Source of the DNA: Smittia aterrima
Taxonomy: Eukaryota; Arthropoda; Insecta; Diptera; Chironomidae
DNA: 64,000 nt
Direction: 5' to 3'
Assembly: GCA_033063855.1 (NCBI GenBank)
Contig: CP093830.1
Location: forward strand, 21,142,854 to 21,206,853
Positions 33,701-46,095 of this stretch are shown piece after piece (position 1 is the first letter of the stretch; the number at the start of each line of letters is the position of its first letter). The position numbers and the translations under genes were made by a program. The notes below the pieces were generated by a model. That model had not been told where the DNA came from, searched no databases, and saw only the letters and a list, made by a program, of their open reading frames with translations.

Positions 33701-36700
33701 CTTTCAAACATTCGCAAAAGCATTAATCGCTTAATTAAAAGCCATGCACTCGCAGGTATTGACTCTTGTTATTATCTCACTTTTCTTTCTTTTTTCTCTC
33801 TCAAATTGATCTGATCATTCGCTTTGAAATTTCACTCAAAGGCGCGCAGCGTACCATGAACTCCGAAAGGCAAATGATAAAAAAAAAGTAAAACAAACTG
33901 GAAAAGTACGAAAAACGCGTCTTACGTTTAACCGATCGAGAGCAACTAGTTGTTGTTGAGTGAATTGTACATTTATTTATAGTTGTCTCTCTCATTTTAA
34001 ACTTATGCGGTGCCCAGAGTGTCTCAACCGCTCCAGCGTTATTCCATTGTCAGTTGAAAGAAGCCGAAATAAGTTTTTGTCTTACAAACTTCGAGCTAAA
34101 GCTTTGCAAACTCTGAGCGAATGGAAAATGATCGGAGAGAAGAAAGAGAAGTCTAAAGTATAACAATAACATATTGGAAGTGATCAACGAGAGGTTTGCA
34201 TTGCATTCACTTTCAGTTGCAAATGCAGTTTATGCTTGAGATCGAATAAAGGGCAATTTAACATAGAAAACTCTCAAAATATTTGGAAATCTTATGTAAC
34301 GTTCGATTGTTAGTGTAACTTGCATTTACTGCCAATAAGATTGCATTTTAGTGCAGTTCTGTCTCGTTACACAATTAATTTCAGGTCGAATGGCATTGAG
34401 ATTGAAAATGGGGTCGAGTGTTCCAGTTAAGACACGTTTTTGGATAAATGTCTCGAATATCTCTCAACAAACGAAAATTAATAACCGAACATGAGTGAGA
34501 GAGATATTCGCTGAATGTATCAAGGAGATTTGACCAATTATTGTTCACTCTATATCAATCACTATCAATAGATTTTAGGGGAAGGATCGAATTACTTTTA
34601 TTTGTTATTTTGGAAACCTCGTTTCAGTTTCGACTTTTGCGAAAACGCGATCAATCAAACGATTGATGAATTTATCACGAAAACCTCACATGTGATCAAT
34701 AAAGTTGTGTAACCTTTCTTCTGAAACAAAAGTTGAAGTTATATGAAACATGAGTCAGCCTAGATTTGCCTTTTAGAATCAGCGCGCGCTTGTCTTAAGG
34801 AAATGTTTTCGTTTTCGTGTTGAAGTGAAACATTTTTGCAATCGATTCAAAGCTCGAACTGCCGTGTTGAGCGGACAATATGTTTAAAATATGTTTAACA
34901 ACTCATTCAAATGCGCAGCTTCAGTTCATTGAGCTTTTAAGGTAACAACCTCGAAGTTTGTGCTGGTGAGGTCGAAACCTTTTGATGTTTAGTCTCTTCA
35001 GGATAAATTGTTAAATAAACACATCCCACAGATTTGAATTTAAGTCGTCTCGAAGATTCCTTCTAAGAGTCGTCTCAATCTGTCTGACTCACAAAGTGAG
35101 AGACAAATGAATAGTCAGCCGAGGGGAGTCGATGCATATTGTTGTCTTCGGAAAATGGCAACAGGCCAAGCTGACAAGGTGCGCCTTTGAATTCCGCTTA
35201 CATTATTTGCTCTTTAGCTATTCTACTTACAAACTGACTCCAGGTGTTTCTTAATCAACGGTTTCACTTCGCCCTGGCAATAACAATTCTGAAACTTATC
35301 TGCACGAGTTTTTTTTTTCTCTTTTTGTAAATTAAATCAATCGTTGGCAAGAGCTGTAATTAGTTTGGCCTTGAAAGTCCAGACAATTAATCCGTCAAAT
35401 TTAAATTCTACGCCGCGATAAATTGAAAATCTAAATCATTAATCTGATTTTTAGATCTCGCAATGATTAGACGAGTTTATCGGTTTAATGATTGATAATT
35501 TGTTGAACAAAGAATTTTCATGAAAATTGAGCGGTCATGGGCATCTTTCTCGACAATGAGAAAAACGAAACCGGAATGTTGTTGCAAAAACTAAGGCAAG
35601 TTCAAGTCACATGAGCAGCTGTAGCTCCACACATGATTGCGAGATTGTTTTTTCTTCACTTGCTAAAAATAATTCAATGTCAAGCTTGTTCGGGAACTAA
35701 CGCGATTTCAACAAACGAGCATTTGGTCACTCTATTAAGAAAACAATTGAACAACTGAACTCCGACACTTTAATCGCTCTGTCTGCAGTCAACGTCCTTT
35801 CACACACGATGACCAGAGCACAAGGTCTTTCTCTTTCCTCTCGGCCACTTGCAGTTGCTCGCTGGCTCAAAGTGACTGCAACACTTTCATTTGCATCGAT
35901 CTCCTTTACCACTCGATTTTCTGCGAGCTTGGTAAAAATGCGTACGTCGAGGCAACAAGAAAAAGTCAGTACCGCTTATCGAAGCGAACAATGACAACGC
36001 AGAATAATTTGCCTGACCCACTGCACAAAAATCCAGTTTGTCCGGACTTTCGCTTTCCGGAATTTTAATTCTCCATTCTCGATTTCTAGTCGGGCGACGC
36101 TCGAAATTCATCAGGAAACGAAAACTCTCCCAACCCACAGAGAATGATAATTACCGGTTAATTCACTTAGCTTCTCGTTAAGTGATATAAATCTTTGTGA
36201 AACAATTAGAGATAATACATAGCAATTTGAATGTTTTAGAGAACTTCAACTTCTCTTTAACGAAAAGAGATTAAATCGAGCAACTTCATGGCGTAAATAA
36301 TTATGATTCGGCGCGAATTATCCAACGAATTCAAATTGCTTTTGTTTAAAGTAATCTAGATATTTACAGAGCGGAATATTCGTCTTCATTTGTCATTAAA
36401 AACCATAAATTATCTGTCTTGGGTTAGCAAGTCTCCGGTTCAATGCAGACACCGCTTACTTGATGATCTCTACCATATAATAAAAAAGTTTTTACATAAA
36501 TCATTATCTCATGTTGGCGAACAAACGGTTCATTAGCTTTACAATGACTTCTTTCAATTATCGCCCTATTACCATCTAATTTCATTGCAATCTTGAGGCA
36601 CTCTCGTTAAAAGAGAAAAATGAAGCCGTAAAGATTCAAATTTAAATTTATTTTTTGGCAGAAGAAGAAATTTTTCTCTTTTTTATTGACGCTCTAGGGT

Positions 36701-39027
36701 GACAAGCTAATCAAGCTTTGTGATGGTCACCACTCAATTTTCATGATCAAATTTCAATCTGACGAGACGAGTCTGAAAAGAAAAATATTTTCTTTATATT
36801 TTCGGGCGACTGGTTGTCGATTGTTTCACGTCTTTATTTTGCTGAAGTTTCTCTTTTGTTCGCTAAAAGATTTTTCAGAGCAAAAATAAGATTATGCAAC
36901 ATCCTTTTTGCGCATTGAATGGTCCACAGGGTTCTTTTCATCCGAAAATGTGAGTGAATAGATATTTCTAATGATTGACGATGCTTTAAGCCTTTGAGTG
37001 ATGAAGACATTATACATCTTTGATGAGTCACAATCGAATGACTTCCAAATGAATTATTAATCGTGAGCTCGCATGCGCTTGTGAAAATCTTTGTTAGCAT
37101 CGAATACTTTCGCGATGCCCTTCGTTAGATTACTGAACCTTCGAGTCACGACGAGGCGTGAAGCCTTAACTTCTCATTCTTCTTTACGGTAAGAAGCCGT
37201 TTTGCAGATCAAGGTCGTTCCGAGTATTTCTTGCGGTGTCTTGGACATTTCGTTTCTACACATGAAATTAATGAACATTACTGAAATTCTCAACGCAGCT
37301 GCCTCAAGTTCAGTTCAGTTTGATTCATTAATTGATTTAGTTAAGAGCAATTTAAGCTTCGCGAATTCTAATTTAATTTTATTTTAGGTGTCTCCAAGGC
37401 GAGCCTTTCTCGTAACTAAATGTTGAGTTGAATAAATCAATAGCTGACGTTTAGTGCTTCGATTATAAGGATAAACGTAGCAAATAGTTAACTCCAGTGA
37501 CCTGAAAATGTATTCGACATAAACATTATGCTGGTTTCAAGTTATAATTGCAATTAACTCTCAAAGTATCCAATCGTAGTGAAAATATTAGTTTTCAGAT
37601 TAAACTCTGTACGGGCTGAGCTCACCTTTCAAGAGATGGGAGAGAAAATTGCTCAAAGCTATTTCGGGTCATGAATCTCCGTTGGATAAACATATGTTCG
37701 TGCATTATTCATTCAAGCTCGTTCTTTTTTTTTTTTGAAATAAATAATTCATGCTCTCTTCCTGTTGATGCGAATCAGATTCTCGATATCCAGCAGGTGA
37801 AGCTTAATCGAATTCAGGAGGAAATTCCTTTTTATTCTCATTAGTTTTGATTTTAAAATATTTTAAAGAACATTCTCGGTCACACAGTTCGAGTGCAGTT
37901 TGTGGAGCACGTCGTTCAATTATGAAATGATATCCGAAGAGGTTCAAAGACTCTTGAGGGTAACCAAGCAAGTTTCTCATAACAAGAATTTATGAAATTT
38001 TAAATGTGTTTAATTAAACCCTTCTCCTGGAATTTGTTTGAATTTAATTCATTGCTCTCCATTGTCTCACATGTAAACCTGTAATAAATCTTTTATTAGC
38101 ACAGCTGGTTTTCATTTTCACAATGCAACGAGTTGCCGAGAGAACATTATATCAAGGATTGGATCTGTTTTTATGTTCTGGCAAGTCTCTCACTCAAATT
38201 AAACATTAAACAACAACAGCAACAGAGCACCATTGAGAAATTCTTAAACGGATTATGCTTGGCAATTAAAATCTTTCTCGCTTCTTTGTTTGAATGTGAA
38301 TGCTACAGCTCCGAAGCGATTGAAACTATTTCGAAGCAAGTTTTGTGTTGAGTTTTACAGAAAATTTAAATTGAACGAGAGCGAGAGAGAGCTTTTTAAG
38401 CTTTGAAAGCTTATTTCGCTTATTCTCACCAAATTTAAAGATCTTCGCAAATCTTGGATTTGAATTGAGCAAACAAAGTTCAGAAATCAATTATCATCAT
38501 TAAGCCCTGTTAGTTGTTTCCTCGAGTTGGCCATAACATTTCCCAGACGAACAACATAAACAAAACTTTCTTTCCCCAATTAGAAGCTCAAATGTACGAA
38601 TTGAGTTCAGCCAAAAATCGGAGAAGAGTGTTCCAAGAAAAAGTTCTGTGTCCATGAAAGCCGGGAAATTAATTTATGTCATTGAGACTGAAAGACCCGA
38701 AAAGCTTCTAATTAGTTGACTTTCATTAATTTAAGGCTGTAGAAGCTTTCCCTGATTAAATCAACTTCGTTTACAAATTCAAACTCTATTTAAGTATAAG
38801 AATCAACACAATCAACACCGGAGCTTGAAACAACAAAATGCACGAAAGGAATTTCTCTCTGCTTGATAATGCTTACGCCCACGCGATATCTGAATTATGC
38901 AAAAACAAACAGTTAATCCAGTTTTGGATCCGAAAACAAACGTTAAAAATAAACACAAAAAAAAAGTACTTCGAAAGCTGAGCTTATGAACGAAACTTAT
39001 CATTGATCGGAGGGGAAGTAAAGGCTT
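24704..39027. other. Long gene-poor interval between yellow-e-like and serp
   Basis: About 14.3 kb holds no supportable exon on either strand. Open frames are 60-90 codons, lack domains and are not joined by plausible splice sites. The interval probably contains cis-regulatory DNA for serp and the yellow cluster. A pure A/T repeat lies at 27513-27590. I found no tRNA-like cloverleaf by eye. Confidence 0.4.
27513..27592. repeat. AT-rich simple repeat
   Basis: An 80-nt stretch is built from aatataatat, ttaaatataatat and similar palindromic A/T units, bounded by gacctaggtaa and tttcaattgag. Its composition resembles the A/T stretch at 23681-23755. Confidence 0.6.
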
Positions 39028-39060
39028 TATAAAAGTGTTGCCCGATGAATCGACTCAGCT
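39028..39060 (+). promoter_or_regulatory. serp: serp core promoter (TATA + initiator)
   Basis: TATAAAAG at 39028-39035 is followed by TCAGCT at 39055-39060, with its A at 39057. The spacing of 29 nt is ideal for an RNA polymerase II TATA/initiator pair. The predicted 5' UTR is ~380 nt and is continuous with the first coding exon at 39436. Confidence 0.65.
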
Positions 39061-39435
39061 GGTTTAAGACGCAAGAGATAGAGCTACAGACAACGCTTTC
39101 GGCAATCAACTTCTATCCCACCAAAGCTGTAACGGTAAAAGCAAAATTTTCCTATAAAAACTCTTTCGTTCGGTGGTTTTCGCTTTTATTTGTTCAAGTG
39201 TTGTGATTGCGGCCGATCACATCAGACAATAAGTTTAAGTGTCGCGCGAGAGCGTGCAACAAGTTTGATAAACGAAGAAATAAATCCCACGCCGACGACC
39301 GTCGCGGAAATTTCTTTAACCCTGAAGAGATTCATCTCGAAGATCTCTCTCGCCCTCCAAGTCCAGAATCCAAAAAAGAAAATTGGAATCAGGAAGTGCA
39401 AAAGTTTTTAGTGTTACAAATAGAAGTTAATTGTG

Positions 39436-42400
39436 ATGGCGCTTAAGCAATTAGGAATTTTATTGCTCGTGATAGCTTCAAGTAAGTAAAGCTTCTGTCC
39501 GAAACTGTTTCATGTCTGCACTCGGCAAACTCTGTTAACTCAAACAACAAAAGCGAGAGAAAATGAAAGTAAGAAAAAAAAAATGAAACCGTTTCACCGA
39601 TCGACTTCTCGTTTACATAACAGCTAATGCCGATTACCTTGGCTGAAAGTGAAATGTGAGAGTGAACAAGACAGAGACAAAGATAAAAAATTTATTCTTT
39701 TTCCATTGCATGAGCGAAATTCCTCATCAAGACGGAAAAACTCTTTTTTCAATTTAGGCTAGCGACTCATTTATGTAATCAACAACCTGTTCGATTGATA
39801 TAGGAAAAAGAACCGAAAGCAGAATCCTTGCAGTCAGCTTTCGAAACCTGTTTCAGTCATTTGTAATAGTAAAATGCCAATCTGCTGCCTTCCAACCTTT
39901 AATCATGCAAAATGCTGAAATGAAATACAAAGTAAAATCCGAACAGGTTTCCACTTTTTTTTCTGTTGCCAAGAGGCGCATTGAATGCTCAGTATCTGAG
40001 AGCTTTGAAACGGGAGATTTGGGTTGGAGATTAATTCTTATTCTTGGAAGTCGGAAATTTCAAATTTATTTAAATTCTTTTTGAAGATTTCTTTAATGTC
40101 CCAGTTCCTTCTACAAACTCATCTAGTCATCCTAACTCGTTTTCTGCATTCTTTTCGAGCGGTATTGTGCGTAAACTTTTATTCCCGTTCCAAGCAGAAG
40201 TGTAAAAATCCGATTTGCAGAAGAATGCTTGGCTTTTGTTACGCAATCATTTGCTGATAGTAGTTCCACTACGGAAAGTAAAATCAGGATTTTCTCTGAA
40301 TGGCCATAAATTTGCTCTCTCGCCAAAAAAGGGTCGTCGGGTGTTTGCATCCCGATGGCGGATTAGATAATCATTGAATTGCAAAACTCGATTCAATTCA
40401 TCTCTTCATTTCTTTCCTGGCAACTTTATTGTTCGACATTTCGGAGACAGGTTTTGTTTCCCGCTTCCCCTCCCTCGCTTTGACTTTAAATCTCTTTCCC
40501 GTTTGTCGATTCAGCTTTTGCTTTACTGTCTCAGATTGTTTTCTTAAGGTCGCTTTGTTTTCTTGCCACATTTCAAGAGGAAGTTCATTCATTGCTGTCG
40601 ACTTGATTTATTTCCTTTGCTTTGATTGCAAACCAAAGTTTGTCTTAATAGTTTTATCGCGGGAATTCTCTTTTGTCGTAAAAATATTTTTTAAACTTCT
40701 CTTAGACTTTGCGATGAATAAAATCTTTTGCTTGACATTCAATCGTTTCGCTAAATTTACCAAAGAAAAATCTGCTGACGCTTTTTTCCCGATGAGAGAG
40801 AAGAAAAACTTTATTCGAAGGCGATGAAGATAATTGAACGGAGGGCGGGAGAGGAGGAAAACTTTTAGCTTACCCTCGTGCTTTTCAAGTCCATAGAGAA
40901 AAGTTGTAATTTAATTGAAAATAACTCAATTACACGTGGAACTTGGTCGAAGAGGAAATTTCGCGTTGATTGCTTGCCCGACACCGCTACATCGATTTTT
41001 CATTTTTATTTCTCTCTCTCTCTCATCTTAAATGAATAAAGTGCCGCAGTTGGAAATGTCAAAACACATCGCGAGGATATTTTTAGATGACACAAACTAT
41101 CGACACATAAAAGTGGCAAAGCTCTGACATTTTGAATAATTTTTATGCTCGTTTATATTTTTTTTTGTGTGTGCCTCTCTTGCATAGTTTTGCTGCTCGA
41201 TCGAATGTGAAACTGTTGATAAAAGATTCGTTTCGCTCGTTATCACAGAAAATTTATTCAAGCTGGTCAAAGCAAAAAAATTCTTCTTCTGATGTTTGAT
41301 GAAAGAAAATGCAATTTCAACTCGAAGCGTTTGGCACAGAAATTTCATTCCTCTCGCTGCTGTTTCAAGTCCACGGCCACATTGGAAATTTGACTTTTGA
41401 ATGCTTAATTGGTTCGCCTTATTCAAAGTTCATAAGAAAAAAGAGAGACGCGATAAAGGTTGCGCAATGTTACTCGGTCAAATGAAAGCAAACCGGTTGA
41501 GATTCAAGTTTGTAATGCGAGCTGAGCTTTCCACCTTTCTTATTCAATTAGAGGCTCAAATTGTTTCTTTCGTCGATTGTCTCATCTATTCATTGGATAA
41601 TCAATTTACAAATATCCAAGAGAAAGCCAAAAGAGTTGAATTTTTGATTTTGTTTGTCTTTTTTAAAATATGAAATAAAATATGTTTGCTATCGAAAGTC
41701 AGGGATCGTTGTATTTGTTGAGCGATATGAGAAGAAGAAAAAAAAGCAAAAGTGAATGGTTCGTGATGAAATTTGAAACGAGAAAGACTTTTGAGCAAGC
41801 TCCGCAGACAGCAGATGAACTCATTTTCCAATTTGACCTACAATAACAATCCGATTGCTTCGATCATCGTTTCAGTAAATGCAATTCGAGTCAAACGACA
41901 GGACAGCGATAAATCAGATAAAAAGGAAGAAACGTTTGAACAAGAGCTGTGCAAAGACAAAGACGCTGGAGAATGGTTCCGATTAGTTGCGAACGAGGGA
42001 GACTCTTGCCGTGATGTCATTCAGTGCACCACATCAGTAAGCTCGAGAAAATTTCTTCGTAAAAACTTTTAAAATATTTACATTCCTCTCTCCTTTCTTC
42101 ACAGGGACTCCAAGCTATTCGATGCCCTGCCGGTCTCTACTTCGACATTGAGAAGCAAACATGTGACTGGAAAGAAGCTGTTAAAAACTGCAAGCTCAAA
42201 AACAAGGAGCGCAAGGTGAAGCCGCTTTTGGTAACGGACGAGCCTCTCTGCCAAGACGGCTTCTTAGCATGTGGCGATGGAAATTGCGTCGAGCGAGGTC
42301 TCTTCTGCAACGGCGAAAAGGATTGCGCTGACGGGTCTGATGAAAATTCTTGCGGTAAGTCTACGCAACAGGTTTCTTGTTAAACCGCATCGCGGACATG

Positions 42401-44062
42401 CCCATAAATCTTCTTACTCGATTCGCTGACTAAAGTCATGAACTTTGATTGCTCCGGTTTTTCCTTTTCGTTGGGAAAATCGAATCATTGAATGAGAAAT
42501 TTTTATCGAAGCCGAAGAGAGTCATGCAATAAATCAATTTGTAAAACGAGAATGCTCAGCGAGAACGTCAGAAAAATCGATTGACTCCACGCGTTTCGCT
42601 CACCACAATGAACAAAAGTGATGAAAGCTTCAATTTACCGTTGCACAGCAAAAAAAAATCATATTTTCATATTCGATTAGTTTGTTGCAATGTTTTATGC
42701 TCTAGAAATTCGCTCGCAAATTGATTTTTAATAGCGAATAAAATAAAATTGCAGACATCGAGACCGATCCAAACAGAGCACCTCCGTGCGACCCAGCAGT
42801 CTGTGTCTTACCCGATTGCTTCTGCTCGGAAGACGGAACGACCGTTCCCGGAGACTTGCCAGCCAAGAACGTCCCGATGATGATCACAATCACTTTCGAC
42901 GACGCCATCAACAACAACAACATTAACCTGTACAAAGAAATCTTTAATGGAAAGCGAAAGAATCCTAATGGATGCAACATCAAGGCGACGGTTCGTATTA
43001 TAAACCTAAGCGCAAACAAAGTGCAAGAAATAAAATTATTTTCCTCTCATTCCATTGGTTTCTGCAGTTCTATGCTTCTCATAAATACTCAAATTACTCA
43101 GCGATCCAGGAACTTCACAGACAAGGACATGAAATTGCAGTTCATTCAATCACGTACGTTTTCATCTGCTCGAGTTTCTGATTGCATTAATAATTAACGA
43201 GCTCATATTTCCTTTTCTCCCATGCAGACACAATGACGACGAGCGATTCTGGTCGAATGCGACAGTCGACACTTGGGCGAAGGAGATGGCTGGACAGAGA
43301 ATCATTATCGAGAAATATGCCAACATCACTGACAACTCCGTTGTAGGTCTTCGTGCTCCATATTTGCGAGTCGGTGGAAATAACCAATTCACGATGATGG
43401 AAGAGCAAGCTTTCTTGTATGATTCGACAATCACAGCTCCGTTGAGTAATCCTCCACTCTGGCCTTACACGATGTACTTTAGAATGCCTCATCGTTGTCA
43501 CGGAAATCTTCAGACTTGCCCAACAAGATCTCACGCAGTTTGGGAGATGGTTATGAATGAATTGGATCGTCGTGAAGATCCATCGAATGATGAAAGCATT
43601 CCTGGGTGTGCGATGGTTGATTCGTGCTCGAACATTCTCACAGGCGATCAATTCTACGCTTTCTTGAATCACAACTTTGAACGTCACTACGATCAGAATC
43701 GAGCTCCTCTTGGTCTCTATTATCACGCTGCATGGCTTAAGAATAATCCAGAATTCTTGGATGCTTTCCTTTACTGGATCGATGAGATTTTGGCCAACCA
43801 CAATGATGTTTACTTTGTCACAAACACTCAAGTTATTCAGTGGATTCAGAACCCACGTCAATCATCGGAAATTAAGAACTTCGATCCATGGAAGGAGAAG
43901 TGCAGCATCGATCCATTCTCAGCGCCAGTCTGTTGGGTTCCAAATGCATGTAAATTGACATCGAAGGAGGTTCCCGGGGAGACGTTGAATCTTCAGACTT
44001 GTGTGCGATGCCCTAATAACTATCCATGGCTTAACGATCCAACTGGCGATGGATTTTACTAA
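39436..44062 (+). CDS. serp: Chitin deacetylase 1 (Serpentine)
   Basis: Six coding exons: 39436..39481, 41876..42036, 42105..42354, 42755..42990, 43068..43153, 43228..44062; 1614 nt, 537 residues. Exon 1 encodes the signal peptide (MALKQLGILLLVIAS). Next come a peritrophin-A chitin-binding domain (Cys41-Cys98), an LDL-receptor class A repeat (Cys118-Cys152) and a polysaccharide deacetylase domain. Catalytic motifs are intact: TFDD at 199-202, HSITH at 257-261, RAPY at 302-305. The enzyme removes acetyl groups from chitin in tracheal and cuticular matrix and shapes tube length and cuticle organisation. HEIAVHSITHNDD and the NNNNINLYKEIF context favour the CDA1/Serp group over Verm (CDA2). The related verm gene, adjacent to serp in Drosophila, is not in this window. 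Confidence 0.93.
39482..41875 (+). other. serp: serp intron 1 (2.4 kb)
   Basis: The donor a|gtaagt at 39482 and the acceptor ttcag ending at 41875 restore the frame across ATA. The intron has pyrimidine-rich tracts and several open frames (one of 132 codons at 40429-40827) without domains. A long first intron in a tightly regulated developmental gene often holds enhancers, but none can be named here. Confidence 0.5.
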
Positions 44063-46095
44063 GTAAACTAGAAAAATTGGAAGATGTTCAGCGGGAGACG
44101 ACGAAACATTGCAAAAACGCCCTCGAGAGGTTGAAAATTAAATTATTTTTCTCCCTCTTTTCGAATCTTCCAACCGAACGAAAAGCCGCACCGAATCAAA
44201 ACACAATCGAATGACTGAATCTCTAACATTTCCTGCCACTTAGCTCTTCCAATTGAACATCGGTTTCAACACAAAAAAAAAACTGAAAATCGTGAAACGT
44301 GTTTAAAAAGGTGCGCAATGTTGTTATCCTCTTAATTCAATTCCGTTCCCTAGGCCTCCTTTCGTCCGCATAAATCCTGTTTCATCATCAAATTTATGCA
44401 AAACAATTCACATCGCAGATTTTAATTCAATTAACGTACTTTTTGAAACAAATTCCTTTTTTCTTTTCCTTGACGAGTCAGAAATCTCAACAAAGTGGAT
44501 AACACGAGTGAAATAAATAAAAATTATTATAAAAAGAAAAGAATTGTAATCAATCTCATGTGAGAGTGGAAACTAATTTCCATATAAAGCTATTCATCAT
44601 CCCCGCGTAATTCATCGAAAGTCGACGTTGAATAATGTTTTTCCTTCAAGGTGAACATCCCTCGCGCACTTCAAGCTCTCGTCTCTTCACTTACCTCGAA
44701 CGAGATGAAATATAGAACCTTTAAAATGTTCTCTGAAAGATTGATAACGAAATGAAATCGTTTCGAGCTTTCAAAGCGACACCGAAGCTTTAATCTCGAT
44801 TGTTTTAATTAAGCACTTTGCCCTCTCTCCCTCTTCATTTCTTGTGCCTCGCAGGAAACTCAATTTCGGGAATTAAATGAAAATTTTTTAAGCAGGTGAA
44901 AGGAAAAATAACTACAAACCTGAGTTTCACAAATTTTTGGGTGGCGCTGACAAACAAGCGCGAGCGCTTTTATCTCATCATGAATAATTCACCTTAGCCT
45001 CGACGTCTTGCGAAACGTGAATGATTAATTGTACGCGGAGCAGTTTTCTTGTTAAAAGTCTTTTTTCTTCTGGGCGATTCAAAGATTCAACTTCGTCGTA
45101 TTTGACTATAATGGAATTTTACCGCCGCCTACGCCACAAACTCTTTTCGTATTCATTAGACATTTTTGAGCTTCATTGAAGATACACGTCGGGACGACAA
45201 GTTTAATCTGACAGCTCTCGTTATTAGGTGACGCAACAAAAGGCCACGATGATAAGGAGAAAGCTGTTGAACGTGTTGTCGACAGTTGAAACGTCAAGGT
45301 TTCGTCGTATCATCGATGTTTTCACCTCACAGCTTTTTCCTAAAAGGTAAACCAACCCCGAAAAGTGACAATGCAATTTTCTGCTTAATTTTTTTCATGA
45401 GTTTGCTTTATTCTGATTTTAGAAGGTATGTTGGATTAAATAGTAAATAGCGATGGTTGTAAATTACTTTCTAATTTACACTTAAAGGATTTTCTCTCCA
45501 TCATATTTCTCTTTTCTCTATTCTTATCAAACTTATTTTCAAACAAAAGAAACTCATTAGCAAAATCTTATTTTTTTGAATTTTTCAGCTCATCCTTGCA
45601 CTTCATCCTTTGTACTTATATAAAATAATTTTCACCGGCTTCTTCGTTACTTTCTTTCGAGAACTCGTTTTAATCCATCATCAAATAAACTTTGCAGAAG
45701 TTATCAGAATGAGAAACTAGAGAAACTGAAGAAAATTATTTACACAGGAAGCTTTCTTAATCAACTTAATTAAAATTTATAAAAGTTTCATTTGCTCTTC
45801 TCCGCGTAATCCTTCATCAACTTCGCAAATCCACTTTTATCACAATAATCTTAAAAATTTCTTCTTCTTTTTCTGCTCTGTCGAATATGAAATGAAAATT
45901 GCACAGAAGCTTTCATTTGATGATTAAACAAAATCGATGCTGAAGAAACTTTTTTAATGTCGTCGTGAAAAGTTTACCAAACAACTTTTTTTTTCTTCTG
46001 GAATTATTTCCACGAAACTAACATGCTTATCGTAGATCTAGAGGGGAGTTCTTCTCCATTAGGGATACTAAATACTTAACCATCGATAATTGCGT
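44063..46095. other. Convergent spacer: serp 3' UTR and Atg1 3' side
   Basis: serp (plus) and Atg1 (minus) end tail to tail with 2.0 kb between their stop codons. Overlapping AATAAA signals at 44512-44517 and 44516-44521 would end the serp transcript after a ~460-nt 3' UTR. The remainder shows no exon. Confidence 0.45.
44512..44521 (+). terminator. serp: Polyadenylation signal of serp
   Basis: Two overlapping AATAAA hexamers lie 450 nt after the serp stop codon. They are the first strong plus-strand signal downstream. Confidence 0.5.

Noticed and set aside
24704..39027. Possible tRNA or small RNA genes in the gene-poor block
   Set aside because: I looked for B-box-like ggttcga(a/t)tcc with a matching A-box and acceptor stem and found none convincing by eye. 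A covariance search was not possible.
40429..40827. 132-codon open frame inside serp intron 1
   Set aside because: It lies fully inside an intron defined by phase-consistent splice sites, is rich in Phe/Leu/Ser from T-rich DNA and has no domain.
42702..43861. Long minus-strand frames across serp
   Set aside because: They are antisense shadows of conserved serp coding exons.
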